Assembly: GCA_018907035.1 (NCBI GenBank)
Contig: JACCIC010000217.1
Coordinates: 666,001 to 730,000, forward strand
Reading direction: 5' to 3'
DNA: 64,000 bases
From: Sycobia sp. Sy_11
Taxonomy: Eukaryota; Arthropoda; Insecta; Hymenoptera; Epichrysomallidae
Positions 1 to 12,808 of this stretch are shown here, piece by piece; position 1 is the first letter of the stretch, and each line of letters starts with the position of its first letter. The notes beneath the pieces are model-generated. The model was not told the DNA's origin, made no database searches, and worked only from the letters and a program-made list of their open reading frames with translations. The position numbers and the translations under genes are program-made.

Positions 1-89
1 TATTTGAAGTAAATCCGACCACTGTAACACTTTTTATAAAGCATTGAATGAAGAGCAAAAAAGCGGAAAGGAGGTATTTGACAACCTAA
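1..89 (+). mobile_element. mariner (family A) terminal fragment
   Basis: Positions 1-89 match, in reverse complement, the left end of the mariner at 16431 and end in the same terminal inverted repeat (ATTTGACAACCTAA), followed by a TA at 90-91 as expected for mariner. Only the end next to the transposase 3' end is in the window, and the rest lies off the left edge. There is no coding capacity in this piece. The copy appears to have landed at the edge of a (TA)n array. Confidence 0.85.
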
Positions 90-103
90 TATATATATAT
101 ATT

Positions 104-161
<58 letters not shown>

Positions 162-205
162 CAGAGAGAGAGACAGACAGAGAGAGGTGGAAAGAGAGAG
201 AGAGT
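90..205. repeat. (TA)n and (GA)n microsatellite
   Basis: A (TA)n run broken by GGGA is followed by a GA-rich run to about 205. It lies directly next to the mariner end. The reading frame across it is an artefact of low complexity. Confidence 0.95.
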
Positions 206-979
206 AGAGAGAGTGAGTAGCTGGGGCTCAGGCAATAAGAGCATCTGATGATTGATTATCGTTAAGTGCCGGACTTTACTGGCCAAATTGAAGTTTGCAA
301 ATAGTTCAAATTGGATTACCTGAATTTTATCAACCGAATTATTCGGAATATTTTTACAAAACAGTGTTTTCCTTTTTCTTTGAGGGCGAAAATTGAACTT
401 TTAAACCACAATTCTTCAAAAAATATTATATAATCTGTTCAAATAAATAAATAATATCTTTTTATATATATTTGTTATCTATAAATTATCTATAAATCAC
501 TCATAATAATTTATAATTATATGTCTTTCTATGTATTTCTATTTTTGGCTATTCAAATCATATGTAGTTACAAAATTTAATGTTATTCAAAATTGTAATA
601 TGTAATTACAAAATTGAATAAAGCTTCATTAATTGTGATTAAAGTATAGATTAGACTGCAAAATGTTTTCATGCACAAATTAATTATTAAAGAAACAGCA
701 TAGGCTTTGTGGGGACGGGCCTGGCAAGTTCATACTTACTTTTTTTAACAATAATGAATTATAAGAGAAAATAGCAGAAGAGTTTTCACCTAAAACCATG
801 GATGATTCAAAATAGCTAACTCTTTTCTTATGAGCCCACACGTGGATCAAATGATGTGCAATTAAATTCGGCTATTGGTAAATAATCTTATTACTTTATT
901 AAGCTGCTATTTCTGTTAAAACTATTTATTTATTATTATTTTTTAGAGTTTTAGATACATTTGTGTAATCTATACATAC

Positions 980-1062
<83 letters not shown>

Positions 1063-1824
1063 ATGCATAAAAATGTACTTAGCCATTTCTTTTAATGATC
1101 CATTGTTTTAAGATGTTATTGTATGTATTTTTTTATTACACTATTACTGAATTAAAAAAATATTTTATATATATTTTATAAATTTTTTATATATACTATA
1201 CTTTTCACTGTTAAAGGAATTCATATTTCATTTTTTTGCGTTTTTACTCATTTTTTATTAAATTAAATCTTAAGAGTGCTCTATAACGCGATCCGAGTGC
1301 CACGATGAACTATTAAAACGGAAATGAAAATGTGTAAATCACAGGTTTCGTTTTGCGTCCTCATTGTACGTTTTACAGTGTTAAAACAAATTTTATCCGA
1401 ATATTTGAAGAATTCTACAACCGGGATGACCCTTACTGCTTTCATAATATTGTTCAAAAATAGTTTTAAAAAAACAAAAAAATTTGTATCTAACTGTCGT
1501 CTGCACTATAGACATCGTTGCTTTGCAGTAACATAAAATAAAAACAGATATTATAAATTTTATACGTAAAGTACAGATTAAATGTGTGTCAGCCCTGATG
1601 TAGTATTGAATAATAAATCGAACGAACTCTGTTTCATCTTTTCATTCATAGAATTGAGGGAGTAAAACGAAATCTACGATTTGATTACGGTTATAATGCA
1701 AGTTTTCAATCATGCAGAAAAAAAAGTGAGAACTTTAATTTATGATTTTTTGAATAGGTGGCGCAGATGTAAATATTCAATACCGTACAAGTCCAATAAA
1801 GAATTATGAAGCCGGATGCAGTCA

Positions 1825-1883
<59 letters not shown>

Positions 1884-2872
1884 ATTTATTCAAATTATAC
1901 AAATTTTATTTTAAAATATATTTTTGTACGGTTATATTTTTGTTGAGTATTTCAGAAATTATAAATTTTTGAAATACATATCTCAATTAAAATAATTTTG
2001 ATATGCAAAATACAAAAATTAAACATTATATTGCCGCCAATAATATCACGATATATAATATAAACATATTTTTTGTAAAATGTCATATATAAGAAAATAC
2101 TGTATTTAAATTATTGTATTAGAGCATAATATGTCATTGTATTTAGAAGCTGTACTTGCTCCTTATGTAAAATCCAATCCTATTAAATACACAACCATAC
2201 TGTTGTGCTTACTTTCCCAGAAGATGGCAATTTTATATTTTTCATTTAAAATAAAAATTATATATTCTCCTCAATCCAATTTTTTAGTATTTTGCATATT
2301 AGAAACATTCGAAGTAAAAAATAGCTATCTTGATCGCATTAACACCAGATTATATCTGTAATATAATATTATCACTTACGAACAATCAAACAACTTTTTC
2401 AAAATCTCCAATGAATTATTATTTTTATTAATGATTTATACTAATTGACCCTTGAAATTTAAAAATAAAGAAGGTCATACGTATGATACGATTTGTTTAA
2501 TTATTAATGCTAAACAAATTAATATGTTTGTACTATTTGCCTTATTTTTATTTACTTTACATATAAGAATCTTTTTAGATAAATATAAATATTTCATACC
2601 CTCGTGTCACATTCTGGGAAAGGGGAGATGAAGGTAATGGTCTTTTGGGAGGCTTTACGGTTTTAATACATTTATTTAATAATTTTTTTTGTTAAAAAAT
2701 ATCTGTTTAAATTATAGGATTTTATCTACCACTTGATTTTTAATTTTTATTTAAATTGAGAGTTAAAATAACTGAACTTATTTGAATTATTAATACCCGT
2801 CATGTCTCGCTTGTATATAATTGTTTGTCCTTGTTTTTCTCTATTAAATTTATGAAATATATACTTATATAG

Positions 2873-2927
<55 letters not shown>

Positions 2928-3546
2928 TTAATAATTTCTTTTTAATGATTATTTACATATTTATTTAATTAACCATTCATTACAATTATTAATTACATAA
3001 AATTTGAATTATCTATTATTTTTAATTAATAAAAAATTAAAACTGGAGATAATTAACATTTTAGGAGACGAAAGAATAATCCGTCAGAATACATGGCCCA
3101 GAATTACCGAGACCCACCTCTATTTAGCAGGTGTGGGCAGAGTTATCAATATTATTATTAATTATATAATTTAATATATATTAAATATATATTAAATGAT
3201 ATAATTATAATAAATTTATATTAATATCTATAATATTTAATAATGATTATAATAGTTTATAATAATATTAATCATAATATTCATAATTAATAATAATTTT
3301 AATAATGAATAATATTAATTAATGAGTTTTTAGTAGTGGACATATGTAAAATATTTATATGCATGTGGCCACAGTTATATATTATAGTATCAATAATTTT
3401 TTTAATAGTCTTGCAGCTTGCTTGTTGTTTTATACTATCATACAGATCATATAATTTTAAAATATCGCGCGAGTTTCAGTCAATCAGCGCGTGGAGGGGT
3501 AAAGACTCTAACGCGCATACATGAGTTGGCTGTCCGGCCTGGCATC
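206..3546. other. AT-rich stretch with no recognisable gene
   Basis: This 3.3-kb stretch is strongly AT-rich and holds three long (TA)n arrays, at about 983-1058, 1829-1878 and 2873-2925. A patch at 3140-3320 is a run of TAATAATATTA-type words. Open frames at 1324-1536, 2131-2361 and 3336-3524 are short, have no motif I recognise and read like AT-rich noise. I see no tRNA, terminator or transposon coding remnant here. Confidence 0.6.
983..1058. repeat. (TA)n microsatellite
   Basis: An uninterrupted run of about 38 AT/TA dinucleotides, one of at least ten such arrays in the window. Others not listed separately are at about 7519-7548, 17663-17720, 43241-43277, 55165-55207 and 59676-59723. Confidence 0.95.
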
Positions 3547-3796
3547 TCTGGGTGTGGGAGTTGACCCACACATATACTACGTTAGTTATGTAATACGCCA
3601 CGAGAGCGCATCATAGCGAGTCGTTGAAGCCGCCACATGTGACGGCAGTTGAGTACAGACTCTCCAGATGTGCACACGTCTTCGTGTACACTAACTGTAC
3701 CAATAAATAAATTGTTACATTTAGATCAAAAGAGTCTCTATTTAATTCCGTCCCCCCTTTCAGCGAGATATCCGGGAACCCGACCGTGAGTTGTCG
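3547..3796. repeat. LTR-like direct repeat, 5' copy, of the outer LRR-bearing element
   Basis: About 245 bp from about 3547 recur at 13733-13987 in the same orientation. Shared landmarks are GACCCACACATATACTACG, TGCACACGTCTTCGTGTACA, the polyadenylation-like AATAAATAAA, and a CAGCGAGATATC/CAGCGAAATATC block. The similarity runs to the GTGAGTT near 3791. Such direct repeats flanking an internal region are expected of LTRs. I could not fix the exact edges or a target duplication for the outer element. Confidence 0.7.
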
Positions 3797-4098
3797 GTAC
3801 GATCACGACGTCGACGGAGTCCCGCACGGAGTCAATTAATATCTAACAAACATAGATATATTAAAACCGACAACTAGTGATCCCATGTGCGCGAACAAAG
3901 GCTAGTTCCACGCACCTTCGTTTTTTGTTTCTTGTTCGCGAAAGAACACAGTGAGAAGTTACAGTGATTTATTCGCATATAAGAAAGAAAAAATATATAT
4001 AAAAAATATATATAATATATAAAAAATATATATAATATATAAAAATATATATAAAAATATATATAATGTGAAAAATTCGCGTGTGCGTGCGCGCAATT

Positions 4099-4240
4099 CA
4101 GTGTGTGTGTGTGCCACGTACTAATCGTGAAGAAAATAAACTATTTGATTCGATAATTTCGCGTGAAAACTCAGTGTTTGTGCGCCACGTACTAATTGCG
4201 AAGAAATAAAATACTTTTTGTACGATAAAACGCGAAGTCA
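4099..4240. repeat. Imperfect tandem duplication in the leader of the outer element
   Basis: Two diverged units of about 70 bp begin at 4099 and 4172. Both contain CAGTGT(G/T)TGTG, then GCCACGTACTAAT, then GAAGAAA and a TACG/TTCGATAA block ending in CGCG. They sit between the LTR-like repeat and the ORF, in what would be the 5' leader; the sequence 3980-4070 before them is an A/T-rich TATATAAAAA array. Function unknown. Confidence 0.7.
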
Positions 4241-4439
4241 AACACGCCACTGTCAAATCGGCGTGCACATGCTCGTTGCGCAACCGAGTATCTCCCAGAG
4301 TCCTTGGGAAGGCTCGAGAGGGCCGCCCGTACACAGGAAATCAAGCGAAAGAAGTGCATACATCGCGGAGCTGAGTGCAAAGCCGCGCTGGCCCCGTACA
4401 CCGCGTGCGCACTGCACACGCAGCAAAAGGCACAAATAA

Positions 4440-6034
4440 TTGGTAATAATAAGTTTAATCCGGTGTTTTAGGCGAGGAACACAGGCTGCGTTTCCTCGAA
4501 GCCTAATGGCTCTCGACCTCTTCATGTTTAACATCCGTATGAAAGTCAGTTCACTTCGCATCAGACAATTATTAGACTCACTCAGTTTTTCAAACATAGT
4601 AATTGTCGAGTCTAGATACAAGACCGCCGATACTAGAGCAATTTTAAGAGCCCCGAACCTAACCAGTTTAGCAGAGATTCAGGCTCTTTCATCGCTCAAA
4701 TTTTTACGTTTTACGTACACACCCGGAGACACTCCCGCGATCCTTGCATCCCCCTCGCCTTTCGCGACGAGGCTAAAACCCCGACGAAAGCCTCAGAAGT
4801 CAGTCTAGATCCTCGTTTCCTATAAGCCCTGTAGAGCTGCAGCATAGCAGAAATTTTCGCACGCGAACTAAAGAGCGAACAATTTTCAATTTTATTTGAG
4901 ATCGCAGGACAACCGCCATCTTTCCTAGGTAGTAAAATTATTTTCGACGCGTTGAGTCCACGGTACGCGATAAATAAGGAGTTCACACTAATGGGAATGG
5001 ACGCGCGACGATTTTATTTCAAAAGTATAGTAATCGAGAAGCCACGCGAACTTCTAAATTCGGCAGTCGTCGCAAGCATTCTCCGCGCTCGAGCTGCTAG
5101 ATCACTCCATAGGCCTTTGCAATTGACAAAGATCAACCTAAAGGAAGAAAATATAGCACCCACAATTCTGACGATGCTATCAGACATCTACAATACATCA
5201 GAATTGTCTCTCGAAAAAACTCGTCATATTCCAGACCGCTTTCAGGAGAAGTTTCTTAGGAACGTACTAGGCGAAATCCCTCACTACCCTGGAATTAGTA
5301 AACTGTAAGCGTTTAATGATTTGGTCGGTTTACCTTTTCATGGATCAGAACCCCAAACTTAAACGGCTGTAGATAAAAGATTGCGCAAGCATTGATAGAG
5401 AGACGCACATTAGCATCATGCTAGAAGCCGTTTTATCCGGGCCAAATATCCTCACGAAAGCGGAGTTCAGCTACTTCGAAAACTCTCAGGACGACGTAGT
5501 CTATTATACGTTTCCAGTGATCATGGGATCATCAAATTTACATGAATTCATACTAATGAACAATTGCTACGCGAATTACGCGATCTCGCGGATTATTGAA
5601 ACCTCGCCAGGGATAACCCTCCTCGACATTCGTGGCACAAACCCACCGCAACTGCTCTCCCTACAGGAGCTCAGGAACCTCAAGGAGGTCACCATTAGCT
5701 ACTATCGAGGGATTAACGAACTACTTCTCGACGTTGCAGCCTCGGGAATAACGGAGATTAACATCATTAACACACTCGACAAAAATAAGACGAAAGAAAT
5801 AGATCATCAGGTGATCTATAATATACTGCGTTACAGCGACAGATTCTGTCTTAGATTAGAAAATTGTAAACTGAACCTGTCCCGCTTTACTATTAGAAAA
5901 ATAGAAGCGAAAAACGCGTCGGTAATAAAGATTTTAAGTTGTTACACAAATCAGAGAGCATTGCAAATAAAGATCCACCCTCTTTTACATTTTTTTGTAA
6001 AAAGCTACAACGACAAGAAAATCAAAAAAGGGAG
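4440..6034 (+). pseudogene. Broken ORF with irregular leucine-rich-repeat-like protein, carried between LTR-like repeats
   Basis: Three open segments run head to tail on the plus strand: 4440-4808 (frame 0; likely first ATG at 4506), about 4832-5308 (frame 2) and 5310-6034 (frame 0, with one in-frame TAG near 5370). Together they span about 530 codons with at least two frameshifts and one stop. The protein repeatedly shows hydrophobic spacing of the LxxLxL type, for example NLTSLAEI, LTKINLKEENI, NLHEFILMNNC, ITLLDIRG, NLKEVTISYY, ITEINIIN and FCLRLENCKL. This is typical of irregular leucine-rich repeats as found after F-boxes, though I see no F-box. There is no Gag, protease, RT or integrase motif. 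The 3' end is interrupted at 6034 by the BEL element, whose LTR supplies the last 50 codons of the apparent ORF. Base composition is less AT-rich than its surroundings. A captured host gene or an unrecognised structural protein are both possible. Confidence 0.55.
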
Positions 6035-6951
6035 TGTTCGCGCTAATCGTAATTTATTTCTTATTACAAATAGTATATGTATTATATGTATATTTGTGTC
6101 TGTGTATAAATGTAGTATGTGTGTGTGTGAATATGTATATACCTATAGGCACAGGTGTATGTATATATTTGATACGTATTAAGAAAAAGGGGGACTTTGT
6201 TTATATTTGCAGCCGAGCGCGGAGAGCCCTCTTGAAATCGTACGGTGGGCGAGTGGTCAGATTGTCGCGAGCGTTAGTCGAGCGAAGTGCACTTCCATTG
6301 TTACAATCCATATATAGCATTTTAAGCGCGTTTTCTTATATTTTGTGATTATATTGCGTATCCATTGTATTATCGTCGTTATTCCTAAATTAATTCGTGC
6401 GTCGCGACAAGTGTCTTTCTGCTCTGAAGTGAAGTGTTGCCCTGAGCGGCAAATTCCATTGTGAAAGGCCTCGTCGCCTATTTTCGCCCCTAGCGGCTCA
6501 GTGTCTCGAATTGGCCCCTGTCGCCCTGAGACACATTGTGTCTCTCGATTATAGGCCCCTGTCGCCTCGAGCGATACTTCGATCTCCATGTGGGAGATTG
6601 CACATCAGAGTACGAACTTTCAGCCTGACGAGGCTTGAAGTCTCGGTGCATCTAATTCCGGCAAAACTGTGCACAATGAATGTCTGTAGGGTAAGCCTTA
6701 GATTAAGTCTTGAATGATCATTCAATTTTAATATTATTTATTAAAGGTCGGCTTTTTCCTCCACTTATACAGTGGAGATTTTTTATGCCTTTACTTTAGA
6801 ATAAAGTAATTATATTTGTTTTAATAATTGTATGTTTTTTATTCTTATTTGTCTTACCATTATCTCATTCTCCTTATTATAATTAAGCATATATAACACT
6901 TATTATTAGTAATCTATTATTAGTTTCATTCTTTCGTTTAACAAAACAACA
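6035..6951 (+). repeat. BEL/Pao 5' LTR
   Basis: 917 bp, matching 12809-13729 nearly base for base. It contains a GC-rich internal part with repeated GGCCCCTGTCGCC words (about 6510-6570) and a string of AATAAA-like signals and T-rich sequence near the 3' end. Several apparent short ORFs occur in both LTRs simply because the LTRs are copies. Confidence 0.93.
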
Positions 6952-7518
6952 TTTTTTGTGCCCTGGGTGAGGAATGAGATCTTGGTGACAATTTGAAATA
7001 TACGCGTTAGCATTAAGACTTGTGTTCTCTTGTGTAATCTAACTTTAGTTTATAAATCATATAAGTCTGTAATTTAAGTGTAATATTAAAATTAGTATTT
7101 AATCTTTGTATTTAGTTTTCATTACTTATAATAAGTATTATATCTTAAAAATAAGTATGTGTTCATTAAAATAAAGTTCTGTAGTTAAAACAAAAAATAT
7201 ATACATTTATAATAGTATATAATATTTTACTTATTACATAATTTAAAAATAAGATTTTCAATTTTATTATTATACTTTATTTAATCTTATTCTTTGTTCG
7301 TTATTATAAGTATCTAATTTATATTTTAGTTTATATGTAACTTGATATTCTGAGTTTTTCATTTCCGCGCTATACGAAGGTCCACCGCTATCTTTGTTTA
7401 TATACATAGTATACTGGTAATTTTGAAAGTTATCGATAACACTTACAGCACAAGCGGCAAAGTAGAAATTTAATAGCTAAACTATCAAAGGGTTCCCGTG
7501 ATTACGGCGTATTCTGAA

Positions 7519-7552
<34 letters not shown>

Positions 7553-7587
7553 TACATCTATATATATATTTTTTTATAAATATTACA

Positions 7588-8848
7588 ATGACATCTACTT
7601 CTTCGAAAAAATTAATAGCGGTTCAAAGAGCACGTTTGACGGAGGATAGTTACAAAACGTGATTCGGCTTCAGACACTTATATAACTGATGGGGTATTTA
7701 CGCGGATGCAAATTATATACGAAAATACTCTGGACGAATTTTTATCGTTGCTTTCAAGTTTTGAGAATCTGGATGATACTGTATCTGTCAATCGAGAAAA
7801 TGATCAAAGTAGATCTGATATCGAACCTCGACCAGCTAAGCTACCTAAACTCGAACTGCCGACGTTTTCTGGCCGATATGAAGATTGGGAGAGTTTCCAT
7901 GACCTATTCTTATCCCTTGTCCATAATATTCCGCGGATTTCAGACGTAACAAAACTGCAGTATTTAAAATCTTGTTTAAAAGACACTGCAGCAGATTTAG
8001 TAAAGGACATTGCCACAACAAATGCTAATTACGCATTTACATGGAAGGCGTTAAAAGTGCGTTTTTATAATCCCCGCTTAACCGTGTACAATCATTTAAA
8101 TACACTCACAAATTTACCTATTATAAAAAGAGAATCTTCGGTCGACATACGTAAATTTGCTGACGAATCGCAGCGTATAATACGAGCTTTAAAAAATCTT
8201 AATATGCCAGTTGAACAGTGGGATGTATGGCTTGTTTATGTACTCGGAAATAAATTAGACCCGGAGACTCGGAAGGTTTGGGAATCTGAGCTGAGCTCTA
8301 AAGATAAAAATACCGTAGAGAATATGGACGATAATTCTCCTGTTTTTGATAAGTTTCCCAAATTTTCAGAATTATCGGAATTTTTAGAAAAACGTATTCA
8401 AGCACTAACTATGGTTTCAGAATCTAGAGCCGAAAAACGAATTCCATTGCCTCCAAAAACCGTAATACCGTATTCGCGAAAAACCTGTTTAACTACGTCA
8501 GAAAGGGGAACATTTAATACAATAAAATGCTCAGTGTGTACTGGAGACCATAAGATTTTTAAATGTGCACAATTTCTTTCGAAATCTGCCTTTGATCGGG
8601 GAGCTTATGTTCGACTACAATTATGCTTTAATTGTTTAGGAGCGCACAAGTTCCGTGATTGTTCATCTCCCAAACGTTGTTTTTCATGTGGCGGAAAATA
8701 TCATTCGCTTTTACATTTCGGACCCAATCAACATAAACGAATAAATAAATCGAAGTTTGACAACTGTAAGAAATCGGACGATAAGAAAAATACATCTAGT
8801 GCTATGGGCGTGAACACACATACCGCCAGTGTAAGCAGACTGTATTGA
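7588..8848 (+). pseudogene. BEL/Pao Gag (DUF1759 and zinc knuckles), frameshifted
   Basis: Gag forms the particle and binds the element's RNA. The likely start is the ATG at 7588, whose frame is lost by a single-base indel near 7640; the main frame is open from 7643 to a TGA at 8846. After a short N-terminal helical region the protein has the DUF1759 signature typical of BEL/Pao Gag (LPKLELPTFSGRYEDW, about 45 residues after the ATG at 7706). Near the C-terminus it has a zinc knuckle CFNCLGAHKFRDC and a second CFSC...H motif. The stop at 8846 and another TGA at 8888 separate it from protease in the same frame, so Gag and Pol were probably one polyprotein. Confidence 0.88.
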
Positions 8849-11800
8849 TTAGTTATACTTGCTACAGCAGAAGTTACTATTATAGGTTGAGATGGTAAAC
8901 AAACAGTTGCTCGCGCTCTTTTAGATCAGGGATCTGAAATGTCTTTTGCAACAGAATCCATTGCGCAACTTCTCCAATTACCGAAACGTAGAGTTGATAT
9001 TCCACTTACTGGACTCGGTGCAAATATAAATAATACGGCTCGATCTCTTGTAAATTTTACAATACAATCACTGACGAATTCAACTTTCCACCTCGATATA
9101 GAAGCCTTAGTACTTTCAAAGCTTACATCTCAATTACCTGCACATAGAACATTAAACTTTGATTTTGATAAATTTTCTAAATTTAATTTAGCTGACCCAA
9201 ATTTTAATATTCCTAATAAAATCGTTATTATTCTCTGAGCGGACGTATATGGAAAATTATTAAAAGAAGGCTTATATCGATTCTCAACGTTAATTGCGCA
9301 GGATACAGAATTGGGATGGGTAATATCCGGCCCTACACAAACTGTTGCGTCACGGCGGGTGGCAGCCTCTCATATAACTTCAAAAACAATACTACACTGT
9401 GTGTCTAATGATGATTTAAATACGGAATTGCAAATTTTCTGGAATTTGGAGGAAGTACCTCCGGCTAGACAAAAACTAAAAGCAGAAGACGAAATCTGCG
9501 AAAAACAATTTAGAGGAATGTACACGCACAGTACGGAGGGCCGATATATTGTGCGATTACCGCTGAAATCTGAATTACCTCAAGTAGCTGCTGAATCTCG
9601 CTATATAGCTTTAAAATCTTTATCTTTATCTCAAATTCACTATCGGCTACTGCGCGATGAAAAATTAGCTCGAGCTTCTAAGGAATTTATGGCCGAATAT
9701 GAGCGCTTGGGCCATATGACGTGCGTTCCCGAAAACGAAATAAATAATGCGCGTGCTTGGTATCTGCCGCACCATGCTGCAGTACAAGAGTCGGTCGAAA
9801 AATGGAAGCTCCGTGTGGTTTTCGATACGTCCAGACGTACAAGCGAACAGCACTTTCTAAATAAATATCTAAATGCAGGGCCTGCACTATAAAGAGATAT
9901 ATCATTAATAATTTTAAATTGGCGTAAATATAAGTTTGCTTTCACTGCCGACATTATCAAAATGTTCAGACAAATACGAGTGCATTCAGAAGATCAAGAC
10001 TTGCAAAGAATCGTCTGGGCACCTAATGCACATGATATCCCGGTGGATTATAAATTAAATACGGTAACGTATGGAACATCATGTGACCCGTTTTTAGCGA
10101 TCCGTACTCTGCTACAATTAGCTAATGACGAACGAATTCATTATCCACTAGGCGCGCGATGTCTTGAACATAATACTTATGTGGACGATATATTCTCCGG
10201 TGCGGATGAACTTTCTCTCGCAATTAAAAAACGGAATGACCTTATCGATATCTTAGATTCTGCAGGTATTAATTTAGACAAGTGGGCAGCGAATGATGAC
10301 GCACTTTTGCCTTTGCAGATTTATGTTATAAATAATGAAATTAGTAAGGATATAAATTCGAATGAATCCGTGAAAACGTTAGGACTTAAGTGGAATTCTA
10401 AGTTAGACTCGTTTAGTTTTGATTTACAAAATTTAAAATATACAAATGCTCCCACGAAAAGATTTGTGCTATCAACTATTGCTCGGTTGTATGACCCGCT
10501 CGGCTGGTTTGCTCCTATAATGATTAATGCAAAAATTTTGATGCAGGACTTGTGGTTAAATAAATGCGAATGGGATTCGATACTACCGGTAGAATTACGC
10601 GAAAAATGGCTTCAATTTTGTAATTCTTTAGTTGATATAAAATTTCTTTCAATCGAGCGTTGGCTAGGAACTACATCGAATTGCTCGTATCAAATACATG
10701 GGTTCGCTGATGCGTCATCACGGGCATATGCTGCAATTGTTTACGTTAGAATAGAAGAGGCTGACCGTACTCGAGTTACAATGTTAGCAGCTAAATCTAA
10801 AGTTGCCCCTGTAAAGACGATAAGCATCCCTAACCTTGAGCTCTGCGGCGCTGTTTTACTTGTTAAGCTTATTCGACACATTAAAAACTTAAAATTCTTT
10901 GAATCAATGCCTGTCTTTGCTTGGTCTGATAGTCAGGTCATTCTTACATGGCTTCGAAAACATCCTTGTCACTGGAAAACTTTTGTGGCAAACAGAGTCT
11001 CCTACATACAAACGGAATTACCGGCTGCTATGTGGAAGTATGTTTCCACAAAGGAAAATCCAGCTGACTTGGCTACTCGGGGCTGTACATCAACTAAATT
11101 AGCAGACAATTATTTATGGTGGCACGGTCCAGCCTGGCTCTCGCAGTCGGTTGAGCAGTTTCCGGAATTGTCACTACCGGCAAAAGTTTTGCACATTCAG
11201 ACTCACAATACTGTCGAAATATTTTCGAGGTTTTCATCATTAACTCGATTAATCCGTGTTGTAGCTTATTGCTTGCGCCCCTTATATAAAATACGCTCTA
11301 ATAACAGTGATTCGGATAAATTGCCATCGTTTCTTACATCATTTGAATTGTCCCAAGCACGTTTAAAAATTATAAAACTGTCTCAATTAAATGCGTTTGC
11401 CTCCGAATTTGATATATTAAAAGAAGGTAAATTATTACCCAAACGTAGTCATTTGCGCAAATTAAACCCATTTATCGATGAAAAAAATGGAATTCTACGT
11501 GTTGGAGGACGTCTTTCGAATTCTGATTTTACGTATAATTCCAAGCATCCCCCTATTTTGCCGCATCGATGTGCTTTAAGTCGACTATTTGTGCGATATG
11601 CACACTTATTAGCATTACATGGTGGACCTACATTGACTAATAGTATATTATTACAAAATGTATGGATATTAGGTAGAGCTCGTTTAGTAAAAACTATAAT
11701 TCATAAGTGCGTGACGTGCCAGCGCGTAAAGCCACGTCTAGCGAACCAACTTATGAGCGATCTTCCGGCCTCTCGTGTAACTCCATCACGTCCTTTTACT

Positions 11801-12733
11801 TGTACAGGACTGGATTACGCAGGGCCGATTGCATTACGTACGACAAAGGGCTGTGGACTACGTACCTATAAAGGCTATATAGCACTTTTTATCTGTTTTG
11901 CAAGTCGTGCAATACATTTAGAGATTGTAAGCGATCATACAACAGCCAGTTTTATTGCAGCGTATCGACGTTTCACAAGCAGACAAGAAATTTGCCGAAC
12001 GTTATGTAGCGATAATGCTACGACATTTCACGGAGCTGATAAGGAGCTGAAATCTATGTTTAATGCGGCATCTAAATTTTATAAAGAGATAGCTAGTGAG
12101 CTGGCAAATGACGGCACTCAATGGACATTTATTCCACTTAACACACCGCACTATGGCGGCCTCTGGGAAGCTGGTATAAAGTCAGTAAAACACCATTTCA
12201 GAAGAGTTCTTCGCGACGATACTGTCACATTTGAAGAACTTTCCACAGTACTGGCAGAGATAGAGGCTTGCCTTAATTCTAGACCAATTTGTCCAATGAG
12301 CTCCGATATAGACAACATCGATGCTCTTACACCAGCGCATTTCCTCATGGGAGAATCTTTACGTGTTGTGCCAAATGAAGAATTGCCAATGGTGCCGCAA
12401 AATCGAATAAGCCGGTATCAACTTATGCAACGTATTAGACTGCAATTCTGGAAACGTTGGTCGGTCGAGTACGTGCAGAATCTTCAAGAACGAGGGAAAT
12501 GGAAGGATCCAACCAAGAATTTTGCGGTAGGTGAGCTCGTCCTTATCAGAGACGATCGTTATCCGCCATCAAAATGGCCTTTAGGTAGGATCCTCGAGGT
12601 ACACCCTGGTCCTGATGGTCTTGTGAGAGTCGTGACATTGAAAACGTCGACAACCATCCTTCGACGGCATATTGCACGACTGTCTCCATTATCCTTGGAA
12701 GGAGAAAAGAAGAACGAAGAAGCTGCTAAGTAA
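8849..12733 (+). pseudogene. BEL/Pao Pol: protease, reverse transcriptase, RNase H, integrase, DUF5641
   Basis: This region is in the same frame as Gag and is broken only by stops at 8888 (TGA), 9236 (TGA) and 9890 (TAA); the final 923-codon stretch (9962-12733) is uninterrupted. Order: A17-type aspartic protease (ALLDQGSEMSF near 8915), RT with NTYVDDIFSGAD (about 10178), RNase H (FADASSRAYAA near 10710; AWSDSQVILTWL near 10920), and a zinc-binding integrase N-domain ending CVTCQRV. Next come the integrase core residues (D in GLDYAGP, D in CSDNATTF, E in GGLWEAGIKSVK) and a C-terminal DUF5641 region. All catalytic residues that I can see are present. The product would reverse transcribe and integrate the element, but the stops make this copy non-functional unless suppressed. 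Stops at 8888 and 9890 fit single C-to-T changes. Confidence 0.92.
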
Positions 12734-12808
12734 ACGGGGATAGTGAATTAAATGAAAGACAATATTTGTTCGTCCGATTTTAATTTGTTCGGACGAAGGC
12801 GGGCGGAA

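Noticed and set aside
86..286. Minus-strand ORF of 66 codons
   Set aside because: It is read through the (TA)n/(GA)n microsatellite; the IYIY and LSLSL runs are low-complexity artefacts.
1750..1830. Ankyrin-like words (GADVNIQY) near a possible splice acceptor
   Set aside because: One short word only, followed by a microsatellite; no second repeat unit on either side.
4192..4621. Overlapping minus-strand ORFs opposite the LRR-like region
   Set aside because: They mirror a GC-richer coding stretch on the plus strand and show no motif.
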